Part shown: positions 23,135 to 30,334 of the stretch, one piece after another
How the letters are laid out: each line of letters starts with the position of its first letter
Position numbering within the stretch: position 1 is the stretch's first letter
Source: DATFGK01 sp046712825
Lineage (GTDB): Bacteria > Actinomycetota > AC-67
NCBI GenBank assembly: GCA_046712825.1
Contig: JBKKCR010000178.1
Span: 1 to 30,334 of the forward strand
DNA: 30,334 bases
Reading direction: 5' to 3'
Notes under the pieces: model-generated
Seen by the model: only the letters and a program-made list of their open reading frames with translations
What the model was told of the DNA's origin: nothing
The model's database searches: none
Position numbers and translations under genes: made by a program

Positions 23135-24410
23135 CCTCCACGCGCATAACGCTGGCAACCTTGGTGACCACGTCCAGCGCACGGAGCGAATGCAGGGTGG
23201 CTTGCAAGTCGCGTTCCTGAGCGCGGTGGGAGATCATCACGAGTTGCGCCTGGTCGCCGAATCCCTCCTGCCACACGCTCGCGATCGAGACGCCGTTGTC
23301 GCCGAACGCAGAAGCCACCGCGGCGAGCACTCCCGGCTCGTCGGCCACGTTGAGCAGGATGTAGTACTGGGCGAACATCTGGTCGATGGGGCGGATCGCG
23401 GCCTTCCGGTAGCAGGTGCATCCCGGCCCTCGGCCACCCGAGGTCAGGTTGCGCGCGACCGTGGTGATGTCGCCGACGACGCTGATCGAGGTCGGCGGTC
23501 CGCCGGCACCCCGGCCGTAGAACATGAGCTCGCCGACGTTCTCTCCCTCGACGAAGACGGCGTTGAAGTTCTCGCGCACACTGGCGAGCGGGTGCGAAAC
23601 CGGGATCATCGCGGGATGAACGCGAACGGCCACTTCGTCGTCCTGCTCTTCGGCGATCGCGAGCAGCTTCACCTCGTAGCCCAGCCGTTTCGCGAATGCG
23701 ATGTCCGCGGCGGTGATGTCCGCGATTCCCTCGCGGTAGACATCGCCTGCGACGACGCGTGTGTTGAACGCGATAGAGGCGAGGATCGCGGCCTTCGCAG
23801 CGGGATCGAACCCTTCGACGTCTGCCGTAGGGTCGAGCTCGGTGTAGCCGAGCCGTTCCGCTTCACCGAGCGCCTCGGAGAAAGAGCAGCCCTCCTCGCT
23901 CATACGCGTGAGGATGAAGTTGGTTGTGCCGTTCACGATGCCCATCACCTTGCGGATCCGCTCACCCGCGAGAGACTCCTTCATCGGACGGATCAGCGGG
24001 ATGCCGCCCGCAACGGCCGCCTCGAAGTAGAGATCAACACCCTTGCCGTCTGCCGCGTCGAAGAGCTCCGCCCCGAGCGAGGCGAGGAGCTCCTTGTTGG
24101 CGGTGACGATCGGCTTGCCGTTGTCGATCGCCTCGAGCAGCAGCGTCCGGGTCGGCTCGATCCCTCCCATCACCTCGACGACCATGTCGATCGATGGGTC
24201 GCCGGTGACTTCGTGAGGGTCGGTCGTGAGAAGCCCCATCATCCCCTCGGGGATGTCGCGCTCTTTCCCCAGATTGCGGACCGCGACCTTGGCAACCTCG
24301 AGCTTCGCGCCGATCCGCTCTTCGATGTCGGCGGAATGGGCGTCCAGCACACGTAAGACCGCGGAACCAACGATCCCGCAGCCGAGCTGTCCGATCCGGA
24401 GGGTTCTCAC
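23121..24410 (-). CDS. hom: Homoserine dehydrogenase with C-terminal ACT domain
   Basis: NAD(P)H-dependent reduction of aspartate semialdehyde to homoserine, the branch point to threonine and methionine. It has 429 aa. The Rossmann motif is GQLGCGIVGSAVL (7-19). The dimer/catalytic domain includes VTANKELLASLG (about 102-113), EAAVAGGIPLI and GIVNGTTNFILT. The ACT domain at about 350-425 (YYILLNVADEPGVLAAVASAFGD) is the site of threonine feedback in this family. It starts at GTG 24410 with no clear ribosome site; a TACACA box about 10-15 bp upstream suggests a near-leaderless mRNA. Confidence 0.95.
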   Translation of the reverse strand: MRTLRIGQLGCGIVGSAVLRVLDAHSADIEERIGAKLEVAKVAVRNLGKERDIPEGMMGLLTTDPHEVTGDPSIDMVVEVMGGIEPTRTLLLEAIDNGKPIVTANKELLASLGAELFDAADGKGVDLYFEAAVAGGIPLIRPMKESLAGERIRKVMGIVNGTTNFILTRMSEEGCSFSEALGEAERLGYTELDPTADVEGFDPAAKAAILASIAFNTRVVAGDVYREGIADITAADIAFAKRLGYEVKLLAIAEEQDDEVAVRVHPAMIPVSHPLASVRENFNAVFVEGENVGELMFYGRGAGGPPTSISVVGDITTVARNLTSGGRGPGCTCYRKAAIRPIDQMFAQYYILLNVADEPGVLAAVASAFGDNGVSIASVWQEGFGDQAQLVMISHRAQERDLQATLHSLRALDVVTKVASVMRVEGGEA

Positions 24411-24434
24411 TGCCGAGGTCTGTGTAGCGGCCGT

Positions 24435-24453
24435 GCCGGGCGCGGCGCCCGGC
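24435..24453. promoter_or_regulatory. GC-rich 8-bp hairpin upstream of hom
   Basis: GCCGGGCG-CGG-CGCCCGGC is a perfect 8-bp stem with a three-base loop, ending 24 bp before the hom start. It lies where a hom promoter or leader should be. No T-tract follows and no leader peptide rich in Thr or Ile codons was found, so classical attenuation is not supported. Confidence 0.4.
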
Positions 24454-24464
24454 CAGCAGGGATG

Positions 24465-24497
24465 ATATCGGGAGCCGCCGTCGAAGGCGGCCGATAT
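24465..24497 (-). terminator. Long bulged hairpin after the 80-aa gene, probable terminator
   Basis: ATATCGG pairs with CCGATAT (7 bp) and, inside it, CCGCC pairs with GGCGG (5 bp). There is a three-base bulge and a six-base loop. The structure lies 22 bp downstream of the small acidic gene and before hom. It is the longest stem in the window. The run after it is not U-rich, so Rho help or simple 3'-end protection is as likely as intrinsic termination. Confidence 0.45.
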
Positions 24498-24519
24498 GGG
24501 TACGGGCGGGGGCCCGGCC

Positions 24520-24762
24520 TCAGTCCTTGTCGGGCGGGGTGGCCTCGTCCGAGGTCCGCCGCTCCACGTGATCCTCCTCGAGTCCCTTGGGGGCCGGATC
24601 TCTGGTGGTCCGGGCGTCGGATTCCTTGAGGAGCTCCTCGGCCGACTCCTCCGGATCTTCGGTCTCGGGGCTCTCGCGGTGGATCGTCTTCGCTCGCGAC
24701 TTCACGCGTTCGGGGTCGGGCTCGTCGGGGTCGGGCGCCCGCGCTTCCAGGAAACCGTCCAT
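24520..24762 (-). CDS. Small acidic, disordered protein of unknown function, possibly stress-induced
   Basis: An 80-aa protein, starting MDGFLEARAPDPDEPDPERV and ending in a charged tail (ERRTSDEATPPDKD). It has about 21 Asp/Glu acids in the first 52 residues, no cysteine and no membrane segment, so it is probably unfolded or only helical at EESAEELLKESDARTT (38-53). ATG 24762 has a good ribosome site (GGGAGG, six-base spacer). A sigma-B-like promoter lies 45 bp further upstream and a hairpin follows the stop. These three signals together argue for a real gene, although the frame stays open upstream as far as 25260. The short EELLKESDARTT...RTSDEAT pattern resembles small proteins found in other actinobacteria, from memory only. 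Confidence 0.65.
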   Translation of the reverse strand: MDGFLEARAPDPDEPDPERVKSRAKTIHRESPETEDPEESAEELLKESDARTTRDPAPKGLEEDHVERRTSDEATPPDKD

Positions 24763-24813
24763 CTCCCGCCTCCCGTCCTGACCGCGCTCCAGCCGAGCGC
24801 ATCCAATCGGGAA

Positions 24814-24839
24814 GTACCCGGCCTGATTAGGGGGGAAAC
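24814..24839 (-). promoter_or_regulatory. Candidate sigma-B/sigma-F-type promoter of the 80-aa gene
   Basis: Minus strand GTTTCC (24834-24839), 14-bp spacer, GGGTAC (24814-24819). This matches GTTT-N13/15-GGGTA of general-stress sigma factors. The predicted start near 24807 leaves a 45-base leader. It lies in the 131-bp divergent gap shared with the phosphatase gene. Confidence 0.5.
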
Positions 24840-24893
24840 CATTCCACCCGCCCTGCGCCGACCCAACGAGGAGAAGGTAGACACGGAGACCGC

Positions 24894-27203
24894 TTGGAAC
24901 GCTATAAAGGGGGACGCCCCGCAGCGACGATGAGAACATCGATGCCACAACAACCAAGCGGAGCAAGCACGGAGAAAGGCGCGGCCTCCGGGGGACCGCC
25001 CGGCTCAGGCCTGGAAGGCGTTGCCCGGCTCCGTTTCCTCGCCGATGCGACCGAGCTGCTGGCGACCTCACCGAACGAATGGGTCGCGCTGGAGCGGCTG
25101 GCCACGATGGCCGTCCCGGAACTGGCCGACTGGTGCGCCATCGACGTCGTGGACCACGCCGGGAAGCTCCGGCGCGCCGCGGTCGTACACGCCGACGCCG
25201 AGAAGATCGAGTTGGTCCGCGAGCTCGAGGTGCGGTATCCCCCGGATCTGAGCTCACCATTCGGCGTGCCCAAGGTGATCCGCACGGGTGAACCCGAGTT
25301 CTATCCCGAGATCCCCGAGCGACTCATCCGCGAGAGCACCCAAGACGAAGAGCAACTGAGTCTGATCCTCGGGCTCGGCCTCCGCTCGGTCATGATCGTC
25401 CCGCTGGTCGCGCGGGACCGCTCCCTCGGTGCTCTCACTCTGGTCACGGCCGAATCGGGCCGCGTGTACACCGCGCAAGACCTCGAGCTCGCGCAAGCCA
25501 TCGCGCGGCGTGCCGGGCTTGCGCTCGACCGTTCGCGGCTGCGCGACGAGGTCGAAGAGAGTGAGCGCCGCTTCGAGGCGCTGGTCGACTCCTTGGACGC
25601 GATCGTATGGGAAGCGCATTCGGCGACGCTTCAGCCCTTCTACGTCAGCCGGCGCGCCGAAGACATCCTGGGCTATCCCGCCGAACGATGGGTGAAGGAG
25701 TCCGGTTTCTGGGAGACGATCATCCATCCCGACGACCGCGAGGTCGTCGTTCAGACACGCCGCGCTGCGGTCGAGGAGCGTCGTCGCTACGACATCGAGT
25801 ACCGCGCATCGGCCGACGATGGGCGGATCCTCTGGCTACGCGAGCTGGGCGATACGGTCGATGAAGACGCCGGCCCGCAGGTGCGCGGAATCATCGTGGA
25901 CGTCACGGTGCGGGTCGAAGCGTCGACGGCGCTGAACGAGTCACGGGAACGGCTGGCTTTCCTCGCCGAAGCGAGCGCTTTGCTCTCGTCGTCGCTGAAC
26001 TACCGGGCGGTGCTGGAGCGCCTCGCATCGCTCACGGTCCCGCGCGCCGCAGACTGGTGCGCCGTCGACGTCGCCGAGGAGGATGGGACCCTTCGGCGGG
26101 TCGCCGTGGTGCATTTCGACCCGTCGAAGTCCGTCGCGGCCCGGCGCCTCAAAGAGATGCCTTCGGACGAGGAGCACGTCCAAGTCCTCCGCACGGTCCT
26201 GGAAACCGGCATGCCCCTCCTCGACGTCGACGGCAGTGAGGTGTGCAGCACGAGCGATCCCGTCCGCCGGGTGCTTCTGCAAGAGCTCGGAGTCGGATCC
26301 GCGATCGTCGTTCCGCTCTTGGCCAGAGGAAGGACGCTCGGCGCCCTGAAGCTGGTTCTGGTGCCGGGCGGCCGAGTCTACGGCCAAGCGGACCTGGCGC
26401 AGGCGCAGGATCTCGCCCGTCGAGCCGCCCTGGCCGTCGACAATGCACGCCTCTTCCAGGAACGTAGCCACGTCGCCCGGACGCTTCAGCGAAGCTTGCT
26501 GCCGCCGCATCTCCCCCAGATCCCAGGCGTCGAGGTCGCCGCTCGCTATCACGCAGCCGGTGAGGGCGCCGAGGTCGGCGGCGACTTTTACGACGTCTTC
26601 CGCACCGGCAAGGACGACTGGGCGATCTTGATCGGGGATGTCTGCGGCAAGGGAGCCGACGCCGCCGCGCTCACGGCTCTCGCCCGGTACACGGTGCGTG
26701 CCGCCGCGATGCAGGCGCGCAAGCCGAGCCGGGTCCTCACGCAGCTGAACGAAGCGCTCGTTACGTCGGCCGTGCCCGAGCACGATCTCGATCTCCGCTT
26801 CTGCACGGTCGCTTACACGCGACTGCGCCCGATGGAGAACGGTGTACGCGTCACGACGACGGCCGGTGGTCACCCTCCGCCCCTCATCCTCCGGCGCGAC
26901 GGCCGTGTCGAGGTGGCCTGCAGGACCGGGACGCTCATCGGGGTCCTGCCGGAGGTTGAGCTCACCGATCATTCGACCGAGCTGGAACCGGGCGACGCTC
27001 TCATCCTCTACACGGATGGCGTTACGGAAGCGCGGAGCCCGTTAGGCGACTTCGGCGAAGAGGCCTTCCAGGAACTCGTTTCGAAGTGTGCGGGACTCGA
27101 CGCCTCCTCGATCGCCGAGCGCATCGAAAGCACCGTGCTCGAGTTCCAGGGCCGGAATCCACGCGACGACATCGCACTCATCGTGCTCCGGGTGCCGAAC
27201 TAG
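24894..27203 (+). CDS. GAF-PAS-GAF-PP2C (SpoIIE/RsbU-type) protein serine phosphatase
   Basis: A 769-aa sensor phosphatase and the only plus-strand gene. GAF1 is at about 65-214, PAS at about 224-345 (YVSRRAEDILGYPAERW), a second GAF at about 374-520 and a PP2C/SpoIIE domain at about 546-768. The metal motifs are VGGDFYDV (561-568), GDVCGKG (581-587), YTDGVTEA (706-713) and RDDIALIV (757-764). Such proteins dephosphorylate an anti-anti-sigma factor and so free a stress sigma factor from an RsbW-like kinase; one is encoded convergently 42 bp away. No transmembrane helix, so it senses an intracellular cue. The start is uncertain: TTG 24894 (GGAG upstream), or ATG 24930 or 24942, both after a TATAAA box at 24903-24908. 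Confidence 0.9.
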   Translation: MERYKGGRPAATMRTSMPQQPSGASTEKGAASGGPPGSGLEGVARLRFLADATELLATSPNEWVALERLATMAVPELADWCAIDVVDHAGKLRRAAVVHADAEKIELVRELEVRYPPDLSSPFGVPKVIRTGEPEFYPEIPERLIRESTQDEEQLSLILGLGLRSVMIVPLVARDRSLGALTLVTAESGRVYTAQDLELAQAIARRAGLALDRSRLRDEVEESERRFEALVDSLDAIVWEAHSATLQPFYVSRRAEDILGYPAERWVKESGFWETIIHPDDREVVVQTRRAAVEERRRYDIEYRASADDGRILWLRELGDTVDEDAGPQVRGIIVDVTVRVEASTALNESRERLAFLAEASALLSSSLNYRAVLERLASLTVPRAADWCAVDVAEEDGTLRRVAVVHFDPSKSVAARRLKEMPSDEEHVQVLRTVLETGMPLLDVDGSEVCSTSDPVRRVLLQELGVGSAIVVPLLARGRTLGALKLVLVPGGRVYGQADLAQAQDLARRAALAVDNARLFQERSHVARTLQRSLLPPHLPQIPGVEVAARYHAAGEGAEVGGDFYDVFRTGKDDWAILIGDVCGKGADAAALTALARYTVRAAAMQARKPSRVLTQLNEALVTSAVPEHDLDLRFCTVAYTRLRPMENGVRVTTTAGGHPPPLILRRDGRVEVACRTGTLIGVLPEVELTDHSTELEPGDALILYTDGVTEARSPLGDFGEEAFQELVSKCAGLDASSIAERIESTVLEFQGRNPRDDIALIVLRVPN
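24903..24908 (+). promoter_or_regulatory. Possible -10 box of the phosphatase gene
   Basis: TATAAA stands out in a GC-rich region; TAGACA lies 19 bp upstream as a loose -35. If real, transcription would begin near 24915 and the ATG at 24930 would be the start codon in place of TTG 24894. Confidence 0.25.
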
Positions 27204-27231
27204 CCGCCGCCTTCTACCGTCGTGTGGATCG

Positions 27232-27246
27232 AGCTCGCCCCGAGCT
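27232..27246. terminator. Short inverted repeat between the convergent phosphatase and rsbW-like genes
   Basis: AGCTCG-CCC-CGAGCT is a perfect 6-bp stem in the 41-bp convergent gap, touching the rsbW-like stop codon. It could slow both polymerases, but no T-tract lies on either side. Confidence 0.25.
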
Positions 27247-27709
27247 AGACGGCTTCGGCCGGCTGCGTTTCGAGCACGAACGTCACGGTCATACCGCGGT
27301 CTGCGTTTTGGCTGATCTCAACGCCCGGGAAGAGCGTACGGATCAACGTCAAGCCGAGGCTTCCTTCGAATAGGCCGTGCGCAGGCGTCCTCTCGGACCG
27401 CATGTCCTGCATGTCCTCCGTCGAAAATCCTGGGCCTGCGTCGATGACGCTGAACCGAACCCCTTCGTCCTCGGACGCCGCGGCGATACGGACCGGATCG
27501 GTGACGTCGGCCTTGCGGTGCGCGTTTATCGAGTTCGTGGTCGCTTCGGAGATGGCAACTTTGAGGTCCTCGACGCGATCCTCGTCGGCCCCGAAGTGTC
27601 GTGCGACCGCCGAGGCGAAGAGTCGGGCCGTCCGAACCTGATCCGCGTGGGGTGGGACCTCCAAAGCGAAGGATCCGGAGTTACCCGGATCTTCTTCTCC
27701 CTTGCCCAT
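27245..27709 (-). CDS. RsbW/SpoIIAB-like anti-sigma factor serine kinase
   Basis: A 154-aa GHKL-fold (HATPase_c_2) protein. In the family it binds a stress sigma factor and phosphorylates its anti-anti-sigma antagonist. The N box is EATTNSINAHRK (55-66), G1 is DAGPGF (90-95), and G2 is GSLGLTLIRTL (116-126). Short length and lack of a sensor domain fit a switch kinase. ATG 27709 follows GAGGT by five bases; a TTG four codons earlier is less likely. A sigma-B-like promoter sits 57 bp upstream, as expected for an autoregulated switch. It faces the GAF-PAS-GAF phosphatase. No sigma factor or RsbV is in the window, so partners must be elsewhere. Confidence 0.85.
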   Translation of the reverse strand: MGKGEEDPGNSGSFALEVPPHADQVRTARLFASAVARHFGADEDRVEDLKVAISEATTNSINAHRKADVTDPVRIAAASEDEGVRFSVIDAGPGFSTEDMQDMRSERTPAHGLFEGSLGLTLIRTLFPGVEISQNADRGMTVTFVLETQPAEAV

Positions 27710-27772
27710 GCGCGACCTCAAAATGGACCCTGCCTCAAAGCAAGGTAACGGACAAATGCTCGACTCTTGAGG

Positions 27773-27798
27773 ATTCCCAGCCGAGGCGGTGGGGAAAC
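27773..27798 (-). promoter_or_regulatory. Candidate sigma-B/sigma-F-type promoter of the rsbW-like gene
   Basis: Minus strand GTTTCC (27793-27798), 14-bp spacer, GGGAAT (27773-27778). The -35 box and spacer length are identical to those upstream of the 80-aa gene. The predicted start is near 27766, in the 119-bp gap after lysA. Confidence 0.5.
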
Positions 27799-27828
27799 CT
27801 GATCGACCGGGTCTACCCCGGGGGGTGG

Positions 27829-29142
27829 CTACGGCGCGTCGAGCCGGATCAGGTCGTCATAGGTCTCGCGGCGAACGACGACCTCGGCCCTACCGTCCCG
27901 CACGAGAACCACCGGTGGGCGCGGCATCTTGTTGTAATTGGAGGCCATCGCGTAGCCGTAGGCACCCGTTGCCGCGATCGCGAGAAGGTCGCCGCGCGCC
28001 GTCGAGGACGGCAGAGCGACGTCGCGGATGAGGACGTCGCCCGACTCGCAGTGGGAGCCGGCCACCGTCACGACCTTATCGGACGCCTCATTCGCCTTGT
28101 TCGCCAGCAAGGCCGAATACCGCGCCCCGTAGAGCATCGGACGGATGTTGTCGCTCATGCCGCCGTCGACGCTCACGTACGTGCGGATGCCGGGCAGCTC
28201 TTTGACCACGCCCACCGAGTACACGGTGAGCATCGCGTTACCGACGACCCAGCGGCCCGGCTCGACCGACAGCGACGGCGGAGCGAATCCATGTCGCGAC
28301 GCCTCGCGAGCGACCGCCTCGCGCACGAACCGCGCATGGGTCCCGACGTCCGCCGGCGCCTCTTCCTTCGTGTAGGCGATGCCCAATCCTCCGCCGAGAT
28401 TCAGCTCGCGCAGCTCCGTCCCGGTTGCCGAGCGTACGTCGGCGACGAACTCGCACATGATCTCTACGAGCTTCCCGAACGCCTCGGGCCCGAAGATCTG
28501 CGAGCCGATGTGAGCGTGCACGCCGATGAGCGAGACGGAGGGCAGGTCCTTCGTGCGCTTCGCTGCCTCGAGTGCTGCCCCCGACTCGATCGACACCCCG
28601 AACTTCGTATCCTCTTGACCGGTCTGGATGTACTCGTGCGTGTGAGCCTCGACGCCGGGCGTACACCGGAGGACGATCGACTGCACGACGCCGGCGGAGG
28701 CGGCGATGCGCGCGAGGCGCTCGAGCTCGTCGAGTGAGTCGACGGCGATCCGGCCGATGCCTGCGGTGACGGCCATCTCGAGCTCGGAGTCGGTCTTGTT
28801 GTTGCCGTGCAAGATCATGTCTTCGGGCGGCACATTCGCCGCGATCGCGGCGTGGAGTTCCCCGCCGGTGCACACATCGATGCCCAGCCCTTCCTCCACG
28901 GCCATACGGAAAGCGGCCAGCGACGTGAACGCCTTCGCTGCGTAGTAGACGCGGTCACCGGGTTCGGCGTAGGCCTCGCGGTACGCGCGACAGCGATCGC
29001 GGAAGGTCTCCTCGTCGAAGACGTACAACGGCGTCCCGTGCTCGGCCGCGAGCTCGACGAGGTCGCAGCCCCCGACCTCGAGGTGGCCGTCGTCGCGCAG
29101 CTTGGCGGTGACGGGCAGGACGTCCTTCAGGGAATGCGGCAT
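27829..29142 (-). CDS. lysA: Diaminopimelate decarboxylase
   Basis: PLP enzyme for the last step of lysine synthesis, meso-DAP to L-lysine. It has 437 aa and the alanine-racemase-type fold. The PLP lysine is K70 in YYAAKAFTS. HAHIGSQI (about 211-218) and GGGLGIAYT (about 251-259) bind the cofactor phosphate. EPGRWVVGNA and SHCESGDVL supply substrate contacts, the Cys coming from the partner subunit. YNKMPRPPVVLV closes the sequence. It lies three bp after argS; argS-lysA-hom-thrC-thrB is the usual actinobacterial order, broken here by about 3.4 kb between lysA and hom. Confidence 0.96.
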   Translation of the reverse strand: MPHSLKDVLPVTAKLRDDGHLEVGGCDLVELAAEHGTPLYVFDEETFRDRCRAYREAYAEPGDRVYYAAKAFTSLAAFRMAVEEGLGIDVCTGGELHAAIAANVPPEDMILHGNNKTDSELEMAVTAGIGRIAVDSLDELERLARIAASAGVVQSIVLRCTPGVEAHTHEYIQTGQEDTKFGVSIESGAALEAAKRTKDLPSVSLIGVHAHIGSQIFGPEAFGKLVEIMCEFVADVRSATGTELRELNLGGGLGIAYTKEEAPADVGTHARFVREAVAREASRHGFAPPSLSVEPGRWVVGNAMLTVYSVGVVKELPGIRTYVSVDGGMSDNIRPMLYGARYSALLANKANEASDKVVTVAGSHCESGDVLIRDVALPSSTARGDLLAIAATGAYGYAMASNYNKMPRPPVVLVRDGRAEVVVRRETYDDLIRLDAP

Positions 29143-29145
29143 GGG

Positions 29146-30334
29146 TCACATCTTCTCGGGCGCCGACACGCCGAGCAAACGCAATGTATCGGCGAGTGTG
29201 ATCTGGGCGGCCCGGCACAGGTGCAGCCGTGCCTGCGTCAGCGCGGCGTCATCGGAAACGACCCGGCAGTCGCGGTAGAAAGCATGGAAGTCGGCGGCGA
29301 GATCCTCCGCGTACCGGGTCAGTCGATGCGGCGCCCGCAACGACGCCGCCACCTCGACCACCTCCGGCAGCTCGGCGAGCTTGCGAAGGAGCTCCTGCTC
29401 GCTCTCGTGCTGCAGCTCATCGAGCGCGACGTCTTCGATCGGCGCGAGCGCGATCCCTTGCTCGGCGGCGTGGCGCACGATCGAGGCGATGCGCGCGTGC
29501 GCGTACTGCACGTAGAAGACCGGGTTGTCCTGCGATTGAGCGACGGCTTGCTCCATGTCGAAGTCGAGCGGCGTGTCGGCGCCTTGCCGGACCAACAGGT
29601 ACCGAGCCGCGTCCCGTCCGACTTCGTCGAGCAGCTCGTCGAAGGTGACGAGCTCGCCGGTGCGTTTCGACATCCGCACGGGGACGCCTCCCCGGGTGAG
29701 GCTCACGAGCTGTCCGATGATGAACTCGGCGTGATCCGGGTCCTCCCCGAGCGCTCGGATCGCGGCCTGCATCCGCGGGACGTGGCCGTGGTGGTCGGCG
29801 CCCCAGATGTAGATCAAGCGGGTGAAGCCCCGCCGCACCTTGTCCATGAAGTACGCGATGTCGGGCGCGAGGTAGGTGGGCTCACCGTTCGACCGAACCA
29901 GCACGCGGTCCTTGTCGTCGCCGAAGTCGGTCGTGCGGAGCCACTGCGCTCCGTCCTTCTCGTAAACGTGCCCGAGCTCCCGAAGTACCTCGATTACCCG
30001 CTGGACCGCGCCCTCTTCGTGGAGCGAGCCCTCCGAGAACCACACGTCGAAGATGACGCCGAACCGCTCGAGCACCTCGCGCTGATGTCCGAGCATGCGC
30101 CTCTTGCCCTCTTGCCTGAAGAAGGCCACGCGCTCCTCGTCCGGCGCGTCGACGTACCGGTCCCCCACCTCCGCCGAGATCTCGGCCGCGAGGTCCTTCA
30201 CGTAGGCACCGACGTAACCGCCCTCGGGGACGTCCGCCTCGCGTCCGTGAAGCTGAAGGTACCGGGCCGCGATGGAGCTTCCGAACAGCTCCATCTGCCT
30301 GCCGTAATCGTTGATGTAGAACTCGCGCTCGACC
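29146..30334 (-). CDS. argS: Arginyl-tRNA synthetase (partial, N-terminus beyond window edge)
   Basis: Class I synthetase that charges tRNA-Arg. About 395 C-terminal residues are present; the reading frame continues past 30334 (VEREFYINDYGRQMELFG), and the ATG at 30294 is internal. IWGADHHGHVPRMQAAI lies in the catalytic core. The KMSKS-like loop is RMSKRTGELVTFDEL. The anticodon-binding DALR domain occupies the last 110-120 residues (NPVFYVQYAHARI ... ADTLRLLGV). The HIGH motif would be outside the window. Confidence 0.96.
   Translation of the reverse strand, partial: VEREFYINDYGRQMELFGSSIAARYLQLHGREADVPEGGYVGAYVKDLAAEISAEVGDRYVDAPDEERVAFFRQEGKRRMLGHQREVLERFGVIFDVWFSEGSLHEEGAVQRVIEVLRELGHVYEKDGAQWLRTTDFGDDKDRVLVRSNGEPTYLAPDIAYFMDKVRRGFTRLIYIWGADHHGHVPRMQAAIRALGEDPDHAEFIIGQLVSLTRGGVPVRMSKRTGELVTFDELLDEVGRDAARYLLVRQGADTPLDFDMEQAVAQSQDNPVFYVQYAHARIASIVRHAAEQGIALAPIEDVALDELQHESEQELLRKLAELPEVVEVAASLRAPHRLTRYAEDLAADFHAFYRDCRVVSDDAALTQARLHLCRAAQITLADTLRLLGVSAPEKM

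Noticed and set aside
24411..24519. Threonine attenuator or T-box ahead of hom
   Set aside because: No leader peptide rich in Thr/Ile codons, no T-box sequence and no terminator T-tract.
24763..25260. N-terminal extension of the 80-aa gene to 246 aa
   Set aside because: The extension is Arg/Pro-rich shadow sequence that crosses the divergent promoter region and the start of the phosphatase gene.
25941..26972. 343-aa open frame on the minus strand opposite the phosphatase gene
   Set aside because: It is antisense to clear GAF and PP2C domains, has no recognisable domain and is a usual by-product of very GC-rich coding DNA. The same holds for long frames at 194-1066, 762-2231, 4419-6308, 10321-12204, 19041-21383 and 21882-24356.

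Overview
This is a gene-dense, GC-rich bacterial chromosome segment that is almost entirely coding and reads mostly on the minus strand. Gene order on the minus strand is argS-lysA // hom-thrC-thrB // rho-rpmE-(DUF1385)-prfA-prmC-tsaC // LMW-PTP-rpiB-glyA-wecA-atpZ-atpI-atpB-atpE-atpF-atpH-atpA. This is the core housekeeping synteny of Actinomycetota. GTG and TTG starts are frequent, stop/start overlaps (ATGA, GTGA, TGATG) are common, and there are candidate leaderless promoters. All fit a deep-branching, probably uncultured actinobacterium; I cannot assign it more precisely from sequence alone.

Region by region (window coordinates): 1-4074 is most of the F-type ATP synthase operon, with atpA cut by the left edge. 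4145-7473 is an overlapping cassette of wecA, glyA, rpiB and a low-molecular-weight protein phosphatase. 7520-9280 is an accessory gene for a secreted protein with seven delta-60 (beta-propeller) repeats followed by RTX calcium-binding repeats. 9395-15006 is the translation/transcription-termination block tsaC, prmC, prfA, a DUF1385 membrane protein, rpmE and rho. 15034-21101 is a carbon-metabolism block: transaldolase, 2-phosphoglycerate kinase, cyclic 2,3-diphosphoglycerate synthetase, a metallophosphoesterase and a glycogen-debranching-type glucosidase. 21172-24410 is threonine synthesis (thrB, thrC, hom). 24520-27709 is a regulatory insert: an 80-aa acidic protein, a plus-strand GAF-PAS-GAF-PP2C (SpoIIE-type) phosphatase and a convergent RsbW-like anti-sigma kinase. 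27829-30334 is lysA and a partial argS.

The two most interesting parts are accessory insertions in this conserved backbone. The first is the 2PGK + cDPG synthetase pair, an enzyme route known mainly from thermophilic methanogens. Here it sits 10 bp downstream of a class III cyclic-phosphodiesterase-like gene and downstream of a glycogen debranching enzyme, which suggests a complete make/break circuit for cyclic 2,3-diphosphoglycerate. The second is a partner-switching stress module. The rsbW-like gene and the small acidic gene both have sigma-B/sigma-F-like promoter candidates with the same GTTTCC -35 box, the same 14-bp spacer and a GGG-A -10 box. No sigma factor or anti-anti-sigma factor is present in the window.

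No tRNA, rRNA, CRISPR array, insertion sequence or prophage gene was seen. The longest non-coding stretches are about 110-130 bp (9281-9394, 24411-24519, 24763-24893, 27710-27828), and each is described below.
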